Below are positions 15,042 to 23,285 of a DNA stretch of 24,347 nt, in pieces. Source of the DNA: CAYWNK01 sp047639615 (lineage in GTDB: Bacteria; Planctomycetota; UBA1135; GCA-002686595); contig JBLIOL010000041.1 in NCBI GenBank assembly GCA_047639615.1, forward strand, positions 1-24,347. The letters are read 5' to 3'. The notes under the pieces were generated by a model. That model searched no databases, was not told where the DNA came from, and saw only the letters and a program-made list of their open reading frames with translations. Numbering within the stretch: position 1 is the stretch's first letter; each line of letters starts with the position of its first letter. The position numbers and the translations under genes were made by a program.

Positions 15042-18000
15042 CTAGGGGAGCTGCGTGATCTGGATGTCACCAACGGCCATGTCGACGTGGTGAGCAAAGA
15101 ATGCGAAGGAGCCCGTGGCCGGGTCTCCGGGGTTGGTCGTGTGCGTGAAGGTCCAGGGACCAGGCTCGGCGTTGCCGTCCAGCCAGACCTTCATGGCGTA
15201 GAAGGTCCCGCCGTTCAGCTGACCCTCGCAGCGGAAGCGATACCAATAGGTCGCGCCCAAGTTGATGTTGTTGGCCTGCTGCGGGATGATCTGCTGGTTC
15301 TCGTTGATCCAGAGCTCCCAGCGCTCCTGGTTGGGATACCAGCGATAGACCCAAATACCGCCCAAGGGGTAGATACCGTGCTTAGGCTGTGGAAAGGGAC
15401 CGTTGGCCGTGTGCCCATCCCAGCGCAAAATCACCCCCATGGCGTGGGAAGCAGTACCCGTAGTGAAGCCCTGCGGGTCGAGCGCGATAGCGGTCATCGG
15501 GACGAGCACTTCGTAGTCGTCCCAACCATTCGCGCCCAGCGCCTCGCCCAGAGCCACGATGCGGTCATAGCCCAACTGATTGGTCTGCGTGCGTAGCACC
15601 GTGCCGAGGCCCGGCACCGTCTCCACGTTCCAAATCCCATCCACCACCTGCAAGACCTCGGTGATGTCGCCGCCATGGTTCAGGTCCACGTCGCTCCATA
15701 CCACGTTGGGATCGGACTCCCAAGTCACGCTCGGCGTGTAGTCCACGAAGCAGGCGCGGCTGGTGGCATTGCCGTCATCGTCGGTGGCGACAAGCTCTAG
15801 AGTGTTGCGGTAGACGCCATTCACGAGCGGCACGTTGATCAACTCGCCGGGCACGAGTTCGATGTTGAAGTCACCCTCGTTTGCCAAGCGCCAGGGCTCG
15901 TAGTCGATTGTTCGATCATCCCCGAGAGCCGCGTTCTCAAAGGGACGACCATTGAGGCTGTACTGCAGAGTGACCGTCAGAGCCACGCGGTCTTCGTCCG
16001 AATCCGTGATGTTGCCCATCACGTTGAATTGAGCTTGGGCCTGCCCGAGGAAACCAAAACGCTGGACGTTGGTGCCCGTTACCTGGTCCGCATCGCCGTA
16101 CCAGAATTCCACGGCCGGCTCGCCGGGAGCGGGAGCTCCGGTGGTGTCGAAGGTCGCGTCGGGGGTGGCGCCCAGATTGCCAGCGCCATCCTGCAGGTCG
16201 ACCTTGAAGTGGTAGGTGCTGCCGGCGGTCAGGCCCACCAACAGAGCCGTGTGCTCGTAGGCAAGCACCGCCGAAGCCACGCTGCCCTCGGTGTAGGACG
16301 TATCGAGGCCATAGGCGACTACGCCCGTGCTGAGCTCATCCGTGCGCCAACGCACCTCGGCGGCATTGGGACCCAGCACGGTCGAGCTGATCGTGTAGGC
16401 GTAGGGCGCGAGCGTGTCGGGACCGGGGATCGGATCCTCCGGCACGATGGGCGCGGAACCATCGAAGAACCAGTCCGCTACCACCAGGTGCTGCAGCGGG
16501 TTGACCTGGTCGTTGCCGCAGAAGATGCCCGCCCGCTGAACAGCTAGAGGCTGACTGAAGGAGGTACCGGGGGTGAAGTTCATCCCATCGAAGGAATAGT
16601 CCGCGGCCCAGAAGTTGCCCGTACGCGTGATGCGCAGGTAGAGCGGCGTAGGTGCCAGCCAGGGGCCGCTCTGCAGTACGGTCGTGCTCAAGTCGCCCGC
16701 GACGCCGCCGGTGAAGCTAGCGCTGAAGAGGTTTAGATCGGCGCCGTCGTAGTAAAAGTCGAAGCGCACCCAGTCGTCATCATCGGCTTCCACGAAGACT
16801 CCCGTGCTGCCGTTGACCGTCGCGACTTCGGAGTCGAAGCGGACAATGAAGTGCAGGTCGCCATCAGGAACCGGCTGGGAGATGCGCGCACCGCGATTGA
16901 TGCCGTAGGCGGTGTAGTCAGCGCCCGCGGGCACTTCCAATTCCAGGTGTGCGTCACTGGTGCCGGAGCCCGAAAGGCGCAGGTCTGCCAGACCGCCCGG
17001 GTCCGTGAAGGTCCAGAGACCTTGATCTAGATTGGCCTCGTTGAAATCATCCGAGACCAGCACCGGGGGCGGCGGGTCCAGGGTAGTGAAGGTCTGATCC
17101 AGTGAGGACGTGCTGTCGGCAGCGCCGTCCACGGAGGTCACTTGATAGTGATAGAGGGTGCTCACGCTAAGCCCCGTGAGCGACACCGAATGGCTCAGCA
17201 CGAGGGTCAACTCTTCCTCGAAGCTGCCATAGGCCACGCTCGTCCCGAAGTCCACGCGACTCGTGGCCGGCACGTCCGTATCCCAGGTCACCGTGGCCGT
17301 ATCCAAGCCCGGGCTCACAGCCAGGTTCGAGATCACAGGCCCCGTACTAATCAGGCTGAAGGCAGCGCTAATATCCGTATCGGCGCTGATTACGAAATCC
17401 AGCGGATTGTCGTTACCGGAGGCATCGAGACCCCAGCCATCGAACTGCATACCCATGTCGGGCAGGGGCGTGAGCGTGATCACATCGCCGCAGGAATAGG
17501 TGGGTTGGTTGGGGTTCACATCCACCGTTCCGCCGCCGGTGGGCACGCTCACATCGAGCGTGTAGCTGGTGGGCGTGATGCCGTCCTCGGGGATGACCGG
17601 GTTGGCCACGGCGAAGACGTAATCCACCAGGCAGGTATAGGCCGGCGTAGAGGCGCCGGATCCATTGCCCGCGTAGGGCCCCATGCGCTTCAGATTGAGC
17701 ACGAAGTTGAAACTCACCAAGTCGCTGAAGAGCGAACCGTCGGTGGAGTAACGCAGGGTCCATTGATCCCCCACACGCACCACCTGCAGCCAGTTGGGAT
17801 CCGCCAACGCGGGCAGGGGTCCATCCCCCACCTGCATGGTCGTTCCGCCGACCGTGGCGCCCACAAACCAGCGCGTGCTGGAGCCGGTTCCGTAGGTGTC
17901 GAAGCGAATCCAGTTGTCGCTGTCCTCCAAGGCCAAGAGGCCCTGGATGGTGAACGCAGCCTGGGGCCGCGTAATGAACTTGGCCTCGAGCTCGAAGTCC

Positions 18001-18482
18001 TCGTTCTTGACCTTCTGGCTCAGATAGGGAGCGTCGAGCGAGTTGTAGGCCTGGTGCTCCACCCCGGCCGGCAGGTCGATGCGCAGCAAGGCCTCGGCCG
18101 TGCCCGCGCCTTCGAGTGCTGCGCTGCAGTCGCCCGTGGGCGCATCCGTGAACTTCCACTGACCGGCGATGTCGGGGCAGCTCTGGAAGTCGTCCGAGCG
18201 GAAGCCAGCGGTCCCGGTCAGGGGCGACCAGCCGCCCGTGTTGCCCACTCCGCCAACGGAGGTGCTGGGCGGCGAGATGACCACCTGCAGGCGCCGATTC
18301 GGCGCCTTGGACGTGACCCAAGGACCCACCGTGGGCCCCTGCACAGGCCTGGTCACGGGCGTTCGGCGTGCCTTTTGGCCCTGACGCTGCCTGCCGGCAC
18401 CCGCCTGCCCGGAGGCGAGGGTGCCTAGAAGCAAGGCTGCCACCAGGGTCGTGAGGATTTGGCGCTGGATATTCGTGTGCAT
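15042..18482 (-). CDS. Large secreted multidomain protein (FnIII, InlB-like repeat, concanavalin-like modules)
   Basis: Predicted exported protein of 1146 residues. It has a signal peptide (about 1-30, ending LLLGTLASGQAGAG) followed by a basic linker. Module order by eye: DUF1349/concanavalin-like (95-300), a divergent InlB B-repeat-like module (305-377, with VNPNQPTYSCGDVITLTPL and FDGWGLD), FnIII-like (383-468), a second DUF1349-like (477-684), FnIII-like (690-781), a beta-rich bridging region (790-915) and a C-terminal concanavalin/LamG-like region (about 918-1146). No catalytic motif is recognised, so sugar binding or matrix structure is the likeliest role. ATG 18482 is chosen over GTG 18515 because it follows a signal-peptide pattern and has AGGGGGG about ten bases upstream. 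It is followed by the lipoprotein gene, which contains related modules. Confidence 0.8.
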   Translation of the reverse strand: MHTNIQRQILTTLVAALLLGTLASGQAGAGRQRQGQKARRTPVTRPVQGPTVGPWVTSKAPNRRLQVVISPPSTSVGGVGNTGGWSPLTGTAGFRSDDFQSCPDIAGQWKFTDAPTGDCSAALEGAGTAEALLRIDLPAGVEHQAYNSLDAPYLSQKVKNEDFELEAKFITRPQAAFTIQGLLALEDSDNWIRFDTYGTGSSTRWFVGATVGGTTMQVGDGPLPALADPNWLQVVRVGDQWTLRYSTDGSLFSDLVSFNFVLNLKRMGPYAGNGSGASTPAYTCLVDYVFAVANPVIPEDGITPTSYTLDVSVPTGGGTVDVNPNQPTYSCGDVITLTPLPDMGMQFDGWGLDASGNDNPLDFVISADTDISAAFSLISTGPVISNLAVSPGLDTATVTWDTDVPATSRVDFGTSVAYGSFEEELTLVLSHSVSLTGLSVSTLYHYQVTSVDGAADSTSSLDQTFTTLDPPPPVLVSDDFNEANLDQGLWTFTDPGGLADLRLSGSGTSDAHLELEVPAGADYTAYGINRGARISQPVPDGDLHFIVRFDSEVATVNGSTGVFVEADDDDWVRFDFYYDGADLNLFSASFTGGVAGDLSTTVLQSGPWLAPTPLYLRITRTGNFWAADYSFDGMNFTPGTSFSQPLAVQRAGIFCGNDQVNPLQHLVVADWFFDGSAPIVPEDPIPGPDTLAPYAYTISSTVLGPNAAEVRWRTDELSTGVVAYGLDTSYTEGSVASAVLAYEHTALLVGLTAGSTYHFKVDLQDGAGNLGATPDATFDTTGAPAPGEPAVEFWYGDADQVTGTNVQRFGFLGQAQAQFNVMGNITDSDEDRVALTVTLQYSLNGRPFENAALGDDRTIDYEPWRLANEGDFNIELVPGELINVPLVNGVYRNTLELVATDDDGNATSRACFVDYTPSVTWESDPNVVWSDVDLNHGGDITEVLQVVDGIWNVETVPGLGTVLRTQTNQLGYDRIVALGEALGANGWDDYEVLVPMTAIALDPQGFTTGTASHAMGVILRWDGHTANGPFPQPKHGIYPLGGIWVYRWYPNQERWELWINENQQIIPQQANNINLGATYWYRFRCEGQLNGGTFYAMKVWLDGNAEPGPWTFTHTTNPGDPATGSFAFFAHHVDMAVGDIQITQLP

Positions 18483-18803
18483 GGATGCGGCACCCCCCTG
18501 TATCCGTAAGAACACGGAATGTGGGGCTTAACAAGCAAGAGTACCTGATGGCTGTAGGGGAAGCTGGCTCGTATTTTCCCGCTCAAAATCAAAGTTATCG
18601 GACGCCTACTGGGTGCCCGATATGAGGCCACCGAATGGCCTCAAAACACTCCTTAGTAGGTGAGGCGCAGGGCCCTCAAGCCCATGGCCCACGGGAACCG
18701 ATTCATCTTCATGGAAGCAAGGGCTCAATCCCGGCGCCCCCGTGGGTCCAATACGAGACGTTCCCCTCGCACTTAGTTCCCCCCATCGCTCGCAATCCCC
18801 GCC
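18483..18803. promoter_or_regulatory. Divergent intergenic region with nested inverted repeats
   Basis: About 320 bp between the secreted-protein gene (minus) and the C-methyltransferase cassette (plus). It contains a locally AT-rich stretch near 18570-18600, a plausible promoter position for the minus gene. A perfect 8-bp stem TGAGGCCA-CCGAA-TGGCCTCA lies at 18623-18643, nested inside a 6-bp repeat CCTACT (18605-18610) / AGTAGG (18655-18660). An 8-bp repeat CCCACGGG (18688-18695) / CCCGTGGG (18739-18746) lies closer to the plus gene. No intact small gene or known riboswitch was recognised. Confidence 0.42.
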
Positions 18804-19982
18804 ATGACCTCCTCGCCCGAGAGCCAAGCGCCTATGACCGCCCCCCAAAGCCTGGTCTTCGAAGCCAGCGGCCTGCCCGCGCATGTGTGCGTGCTCTGGC
18901 CGGACGCGGACTCCGCTCGCGGCTGCCCGCGCGGCGATATGCGCCTGGCCTACGACCCCAGCATCGGCCGCATCAGCAACCTAGCCTTCGACGCCCGCTG
19001 CGTGGAATACGCCGAGGGCTACGAGAACAGCCTGGGCTTCTCCGAGTTCTTTCAGGGCTACCTGGATGACCTGGCCCAGGACCTGGCCGATCGCCACGAC
19101 CTCTCCGGCAAGCGCGTGATCGAGATCGGCTCCGGCGACGGCGACTTCATCTCAAGCATCTGCCGCCGCTCCGGCGCACAGGGCATCGGCTACGAGCCCA
19201 GCTGGGCCGCCGAGCGCCCCGACACGCTCGAGGACGGCAAGGTCAGCATCGTGCGCGACTTCTTCCCGCCAGAGGGCTCCCCCGCCCCGGCGGCCGAGCT
19301 CGTGGTCTGCCGCCAAGTGCTCGAGCACATCGAAGAGCCCGAGCCCTTCCTCGAAGCCGTGCGCGCCGCCTGCGTCCCGGGCGCCACCGTAGTCTTCGAA
19401 GTGCCCAACGCCAGCGACACCCTCGGGCGCGTCTCGTGGACCGACCTCATCTACGAGCACGTGCACTACTTCACCGCCGGCAGCCTCGCGCGCCAGCTGG
19501 CCAAGGCCGGCTTCGAAGTGACGCACGCACAGGACACCTACAGCGGCCAGTTCGTCCTAGTGGAAGCCACCGTGCCCGCCTCGGGCGCAGGCTCCGTTCC
19601 CGACAGCTTCGCAGACCTCGAGCAGCTAGGCGGCGAGGTCCAAGCCTTCGCCGAGGAGTGGTCCAAGCGCTGCAACAGCTGGACCGAGCAGCTCGACGCC
19701 TGGGGTGCGGAGGGCAAACGCATTTCCATCTGGGGCACCGGCGCGCGTGGCGTTAGCTTCCTCAACCTGGCCGACAAGCATCGCCGCATCGAAGGCGCCG
19801 TCGACCTCAATCCGCGCAAGCACGGACGCTATGTGGCTGGCAGCGCTCAATGCGTCGCCGCTCCTGAGTGGCTACTCGAGTTCAAGCCCGACGTAATCAT
19901 CATCATGAACCCCAATTACGAATCCGAGATCCGCACCTCGCTAGCGGAACTCGGCCTGTCTCCAGAAATTCGTCTCGCCTGA
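18804..19982 (+). CDS. TylC/KijD1-family sugar C-methyltransferase, altered N-terminus
   Basis: SAM-dependent methyltransferase of 392 residues, related to NDP-hexose C-methyltransferases. It has the SAM loop VIEIGSGDGDFISSICRR (105-122), VVCRQVLEHIEEPEPFL (167-183) and the active-site segment LIYEHVHYFTAGSL (215-228), keeping Glu218-His219. The C-terminal domain shows KRISIWGTGARGVSFLNL and PRKHGRYVAG, the typical methyltransf_14-like half. Unlike the next two homologues, the N-terminal four-cysteine zinc module is missing: only Cys29 and Cys41 are seen there, followed by CVEYAEGYENSLGFSEFF. ATG 18804 is used; ATG 18834 is possible. It is the first gene of a four-gene block, with one base between its stop and the next ATG. 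The substrate is probably an NDP-keto-deoxysugar, but a different acceptor is possible given the N-terminal difference. Confidence 0.84.
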   Translation: MTSSPESQAPMTAPQSLVFEASGLPAHVCVLWPDADSARGCPRGDMRLAYDPSIGRISNLAFDARCVEYAEGYENSLGFSEFFQGYLDDLAQDLADRHDLSGKRVIEIGSGDGDFISSICRRSGAQGIGYEPSWAAERPDTLEDGKVSIVRDFFPPEGSPAPAAELVVCRQVLEHIEEPEPFLEAVRAACVPGATVVFEVPNASDTLGRVSWTDLIYEHVHYFTAGSLARQLAKAGFEVTHAQDTYSGQFVLVEATVPASGAGSVPDSFADLEQLGGEVQAFAEEWSKRCNSWTEQLDAWGAEGKRISIWGTGARGVSFLNLADKHRRIEGAVDLNPRKHGRYVAGSAQCVAAPEWLLEFKPDVIIIMNPNYESEIRTSLAELGLSPEIRLA

Positions 19983-19983
19983 T

Positions 19984-21240
19984 ATGCAGAATCCCCCCCC
20001 CTGCCGCTTCTGTGGAACGGCCCTCGAGCAGACCTTCGTCGACCTGGGACAATCGCCCCCGTGCGAGTCCTTCGTCAAGGCCTCCGACCTAAACCGCGGC
20101 GAGACCTTCTACCCGCTGGTAGCCATGGTCTGCAGCGAGTGCTTCCTGGTCCAACTACAGGACTTCGTCGCCTCTGAAGACATCTTCGACGACTACGCCT
20201 ACTTCAGCTCCTTCTCCGACTCCTGGCTGGCCCATGCAAAGCGCTTCTGCGCCCAGGCCACGGACTTGCTCAGCCTCGACGCAAAGAGCTTCGTGGTAGA
20301 GATCGCCAGCAACGACGGCTACCTACTGCGCAACTTCGTCGAGTCCGGCGTGCCCTGCCTCGGCGTCGAGCCCTCCGGCAACGTGGCCGCCGCCGGCGAG
20401 AAGGTCGGCGTCGCGAGCCTGGTGCGCTTCTTCGGCGAACAGACCGCTAAGGACATCGTCGCCGAGCGCGGCCACGCCGATCTCGTCGCAGGCAACAACG
20501 TGCTCGCCCACGTGCCCGACATCAACGACTTCGTGAAGGGCCTCGCCCACCTGGTCGCCCCCGAGGGCGCCATCAGCCTGGAGTTCCCGCATCTCGAGCG
20601 CCTGATGGCCGAGGTGCAGTACGACACCATCTACCACGAGCACTTCTCCTACCTGTCCTTCCGCACGGTGCAGCGCATCCTGGAAGCCCACGAACTGGAG
20701 TGCTTCGACGTGGAGCAGCTGCCCTCCCACGGCGGTTCCCTACGCGTCTGGGCCCAACGCAAGGGCGCCGCGCGCCCCATCGAGGGCTCCGTGCAAACGC
20801 TCTCCGAGCACGAGCTCACCGCCGGCTTCGAGGACCTCGATACCTACGCCGACTTCACGCGCCAGGTGGAACGCTCCAAGCGCGAGACGCTCAAGTTCCT
20901 GATCGCCGCCAAGGAACGCGGCGAGACCGTGGTCGCCTATGGCGCCCCGGGCAAGGGCAACACCCTGCTCAACTACTGCGGCATTCGCACGGACCTCGTG
21001 CAGTTCGCCGTGGATCGCAACCCCTACAAGCACGGGCGCTTCACCCCGGGCACCCACATTCCTATTCACCCCCCTGAGGCCCTCGACCAGGCCAAGCCGG
21101 ACTGGATTCTGATCCTGCCCTGGAACCTCGCCAAGGAGATCACCGCCCAACTCGCGCACACCACAGAATGGGGCGCGCGCTTCATCGTGCCCATCCCTGA
21201 GATGCGTGTGGTAGAGACCGAAGGAGTCCTCGTCCGATGA
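19984..21240 (+). CDS. TylC/KijD1-family NDP-sugar C-methyltransferase
   Basis: Canonical member of the sugar C-3 methyltransferase family (418 residues) that adds a methyl group from SAM to a carbon next to a keto group of an NDP-deoxysugar, giving a branched sugar. All three domains are complete: zinc module with Cys7, Cys10, Cys50 and Cys53; SAM-binding domain with VVEIASNDGYLLRNF (104-118), VAGNNVLAHVPD (168-179) and the catalytic segment DTIYHEHFSYLSF (214-226; Tyr217, Glu219, His220); and the C-terminal domain with VAYGAPGKGNTLLNYCGI and DRNPYKHGRFTPGTHIPI. It overlaps the cytidylyltransferase start by four bases (ATGA), tying C-methylation to nucleotide-sugar supply. Of the three homologues here it is the one most likely to be fully active. 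Confidence 0.91.
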   Translation: MQNPPPCRFCGTALEQTFVDLGQSPPCESFVKASDLNRGETFYPLVAMVCSECFLVQLQDFVASEDIFDDYAYFSSFSDSWLAHAKRFCAQATDLLSLDAKSFVVEIASNDGYLLRNFVESGVPCLGVEPSGNVAAAGEKVGVASLVRFFGEQTAKDIVAERGHADLVAGNNVLAHVPDINDFVKGLAHLVAPEGAISLEFPHLERLMAEVQYDTIYHEHFSYLSFRTVQRILEAHELECFDVEQLPSHGGSLRVWAQRKGAARPIEGSVQTLSEHELTAGFEDLDTYADFTRQVERSKRETLKFLIAAKERGETVVAYGAPGKGNTLLNYCGIRTDLVQFAVDRNPYKHGRFTPGTHIPIHPPEALDQAKPDWILILPWNLAKEITAQLAHTTEWGARFIVPIPEMRVVETEGVLVR

Positions 21241-22010
21241 AAGTCGTTCTATTCTGCGGTGGACTAGGGATGCGTCTCCGGGACTACTCCGAGAAGGTGC
21301 CCAAGCCCATGGTCGAGATCGGCTATCGGCCGATCCTCTGGCACATCATGAAGTACTACGCGGCCCACGGTCACAAGGACTTCATCCTCTGCCTCGGCTA
21401 CAAGGCGGACTACATCAAGGACTACTTCGTCAACTACGACGAGTACGTGTCCAACGATTTCACCCTGCAGAGCGGCGGCGGCATGACCCTGCTCAACGAG
21501 GACATCCACGACTGGAACATCAGCTTCTGCGACACGGGCTACTCCTCGTGCATCGGCGAGCGCCTACGCCGGGTGCGTGAGCACCTCGATGGCGAAGAGA
21601 TGTTCCTGGCCAACTACTCCGACAACCTGACCGACTTCCACCTGCCCGATCTGGTGGCCGAAGTGCAGAAGACCGGCGCCGTCGCGGGCTTCCTCGCCGT
21701 GCGGCCGCCGAACTCCTTTCACGTGGTCGACATCGGCGGCGATGGCATGGTCAACGGCCTGGAAGAAACCCGTCACTCGGAGCTGCGCATCAACGGCGGC
21801 TACTTCGTGCTGCGCACGGAGATATTCGACTACATGAACGAAGGCGAAGAGCTCGTGATCGAGCCCTTCCAACGCCTGATCGAGGAGCGCAAGCTGCTGG
21901 CCAAGCCCTTTGACGGCTTCTGGCAAAACATGGACACGTTCAAGGACCGTACCCTGCTGCACGAGTTGCACGCCGAAGGCGAAGCACCCTGGCAAATCTG
22001 GACCAAATGA
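21237..22010 (+). CDS. rfbF: Glucose-1-phosphate cytidylyltransferase (RfbF-like)
   Basis: Makes CDP-glucose from CTP and glucose-1-phosphate, the first step of CDP-deoxyhexose pathways, in the cytoplasm. The 257 residues match the family length. The N-terminal nucleotide loop is VLFCGGLGMRL (4-14; many homologues have GTR rather than GMR here) with the conserved KPMVEIGYRPILWHIMKYY (23-41). The metal-site equivalent is FLANYSDNLTDFHL, and EETRHSELRINGGYFVL and the C-terminal FDGFWQNMDTFKDR are diagnostic. The start overlaps the upstream C-methyltransferase and the end overlaps the next one, both as ATGA, so all three should be translated together. A CDP-glucose 4,6-dehydratase (RfbG) expected downstream in the pathway is not in this window. 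Confidence 0.9.
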   Translation: MKVVLFCGGLGMRLRDYSEKVPKPMVEIGYRPILWHIMKYYAAHGHKDFILCLGYKADYIKDYFVNYDEYVSNDFTLQSGGGMTLLNEDIHDWNISFCDTGYSSCIGERLRRVREHLDGEEMFLANYSDNLTDFHLPDLVAEVQKTGAVAGFLAVRPPNSFHVVDIGGDGMVNGLEETRHSELRINGGYFVLRTEIFDYMNEGEELVIEPFQRLIEERKLLAKPFDGFWQNMDTFKDRTLLHELHAEGEAPWQIWTK

Positions 22011-23236
22011 CCACTCGCACCACCTGTCGGGCCTGCAAGGGCAGCCGCCTCGACACCCTCTTGGACTTTGGCCAGGTACCCCTGGCCGAGGTCCTGCTCG
22101 AAGAGCAGGACCTGCCCCAAGAGGACGCCAAGTACCCCCTCGAGCTGGCCCTCTGCCTGGACTGCGGCCTGGTCCAAGTGACCGAGGACATTCCGCTCGA
22201 GATCCTCTACAACGACAGCTACTCCTACTACACCTCGGTCAATCCGACCCTGGTGAAGCACTTCCAGGACGGCGCCGCAGCCATCATGGAGCGCAAGCCC
22301 CTGGGCAAGGGCTCCCTGGTCATCGAAGCAGCCAGCAACGACGGCGCGCAACTGGCCGCCTTCCAAGAGTGCGGCACGGACGTGCTCGGCATCGACCCCG
22401 CCAGCGGCCCGGTAGAAGCCGCCAACAAACTCGGCATCACCAGCCGCTGCTTGTTCTTCGACGCCGCCACCGCCGATAGCCTGAAGGCCGAAGGCCTGCA
22501 AGCCGACGTCATCACCGGCAACAACGTGCTGTGTCTGATCCAGGATCCGACCAACTTCGCAGAGGCCGTCGACACCCTGCTGGCCCCCGACGGCATGCTC
22601 GTGATCGAGAGCGCTTACCTGGCGGACATGATCTCCATGACCGCCTTCGACATGGTCTTCCACCAGAACGCCACCTACTGGACGGCGACCTCGTTGCAGA
22701 CGCTCTTTGCCAGCTCCGGCCTGCGCCTGATCGACGTCGAGCACATCCCGATCCTCGGCGGCTCCCTGCGCATGTACCTCTCCCGCGAGGGCTCCCCCAG
22801 CCAAGCCGCCAGCGAACTGCTTGCCCAAGAGAAGGCCGACGGCGTAGGCACACCCGCCTACTTCGCACCCTTCATCGAGCGCGTTCACAAGCTGCGCGCC
22901 GACCTGCTCACGCGCCTGGCCGACCTGCGCGCCGACGGCAAGCGCATCGTCGCCTACGGCGCCTCCGGCGGCATGGCCACGACCCTGCTGGCTTTCCTCG
23001 ACCTACCCGCCGACACCCTCGAGTACGCCGTAGATCTCTCGCACCACAAGCACGGCCGTTGGACCGCCGGCTACCGCCTGCTCATCCGCCCGGTCGAAAC
23101 CCTGGCCGAAGACAAGCCCGACCACGCCCTGCTCCTAGCCTGGAACTTCGAAGCCCCGATCCTCGCCGCCCAAACCGAGTGGCGCCAAGGCGGCGGCAAG
23201 TTCCTGATCCCGATCCCCGAACTCCGCGAAGTCTAA
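22007..23236 (+). CDS. TylC/KijD1-family C-methyltransferase homologue with replaced catalytic residues
   Basis: 409-residue protein with the complete domain plan of NDP-sugar C-methyltransferases: zinc module (Cys7, Cys10, Cys50, Cys53), SAM-binding domain (VIEAASNDGAQLAAF, 105-119; ITGNNVLCLIQDPTNF, 169-184) and C-terminal domain (IVAYGASGGMATTLLAF and LSHHKHGRWTAGYRLLI). The residues aligned with the family's Y-H-E-H catalytic motif read F-H-Q-N (218-221, in MVFHQNATYW), so the tyrosine, glutamate and general-base histidine are all substituted, while the SAM site looks intact. It may catalyse another methylation, or act as a non-catalytic partner. The ATG overlaps the rfbF stop by four bases. 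It is the last gene of the plus-strand block and ends just before a REP-like palindrome. Confidence 0.85.
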   Translation: MTTRTTCRACKGSRLDTLLDFGQVPLAEVLLEEQDLPQEDAKYPLELALCLDCGLVQVTEDIPLEILYNDSYSYYTSVNPTLVKHFQDGAAAIMERKPLGKGSLVIEAASNDGAQLAAFQECGTDVLGIDPASGPVEAANKLGITSRCLFFDAATADSLKAEGLQADVITGNNVLCLIQDPTNFAEAVDTLLAPDGMLVIESAYLADMISMTAFDMVFHQNATYWTATSLQTLFASSGLRLIDVEHIPILGGSLRMYLSREGSPSQAASELLAQEKADGVGTPAYFAPFIERVHKLRADLLTRLADLRADGKRIVAYGASGGMATTLLAFLDLPADTLEYAVDLSHHKHGRWTAGYRLLIRPVETLAEDKPDHALLLAWNFEAPILAAQTEWRQGGGKFLIPIPELREV

Positions 23237-23241
23237 GCCGA

Positions 23242-23284
23242 CGAGTTCGTGCGGTTTGTGCCTGACCCCATGCGCACGAACTCG
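23242..23284. repeat. REP-like perfect inverted repeat between convergent genes
   Basis: A perfect 12-bp inverted repeat, CGAGTTCGTGCG (23242-23253) and CGCACGAACTCG (23273-23284), separated by 19 bases, fills the short gap between two convergent stops. The minus-strand loop reads GGGGTCAGGCACAAA, which resembles, from memory, GGGGTCAG-type repeats linked to REP-associated tyrosine transposases in other bacteria. It could also act as a bidirectional terminator, but there is no T tract. Confidence 0.6.
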
Positions 23285-23285
23285 C

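Noticed and set aside
17142..18428. 428-codon plus-strand ORF rich in His, Arg, Gly and Ala
   Set aside because: Shadow antisense of the large secreted protein; composition is that of a GC-rich antisense frame, with no recognisable domain.
21830..22888. 352-codon minus-strand ORF
   Set aside because: Antisense to rfbF and the third C-methyltransferase, both strongly recognised; the translation has no domain features.
23242..23284. Intrinsic (rho-independent) terminator
   Set aside because: The stem is strong but the loop is 19 bases and neither strand has a T tract after the stem; REP-like repeat is the better description.
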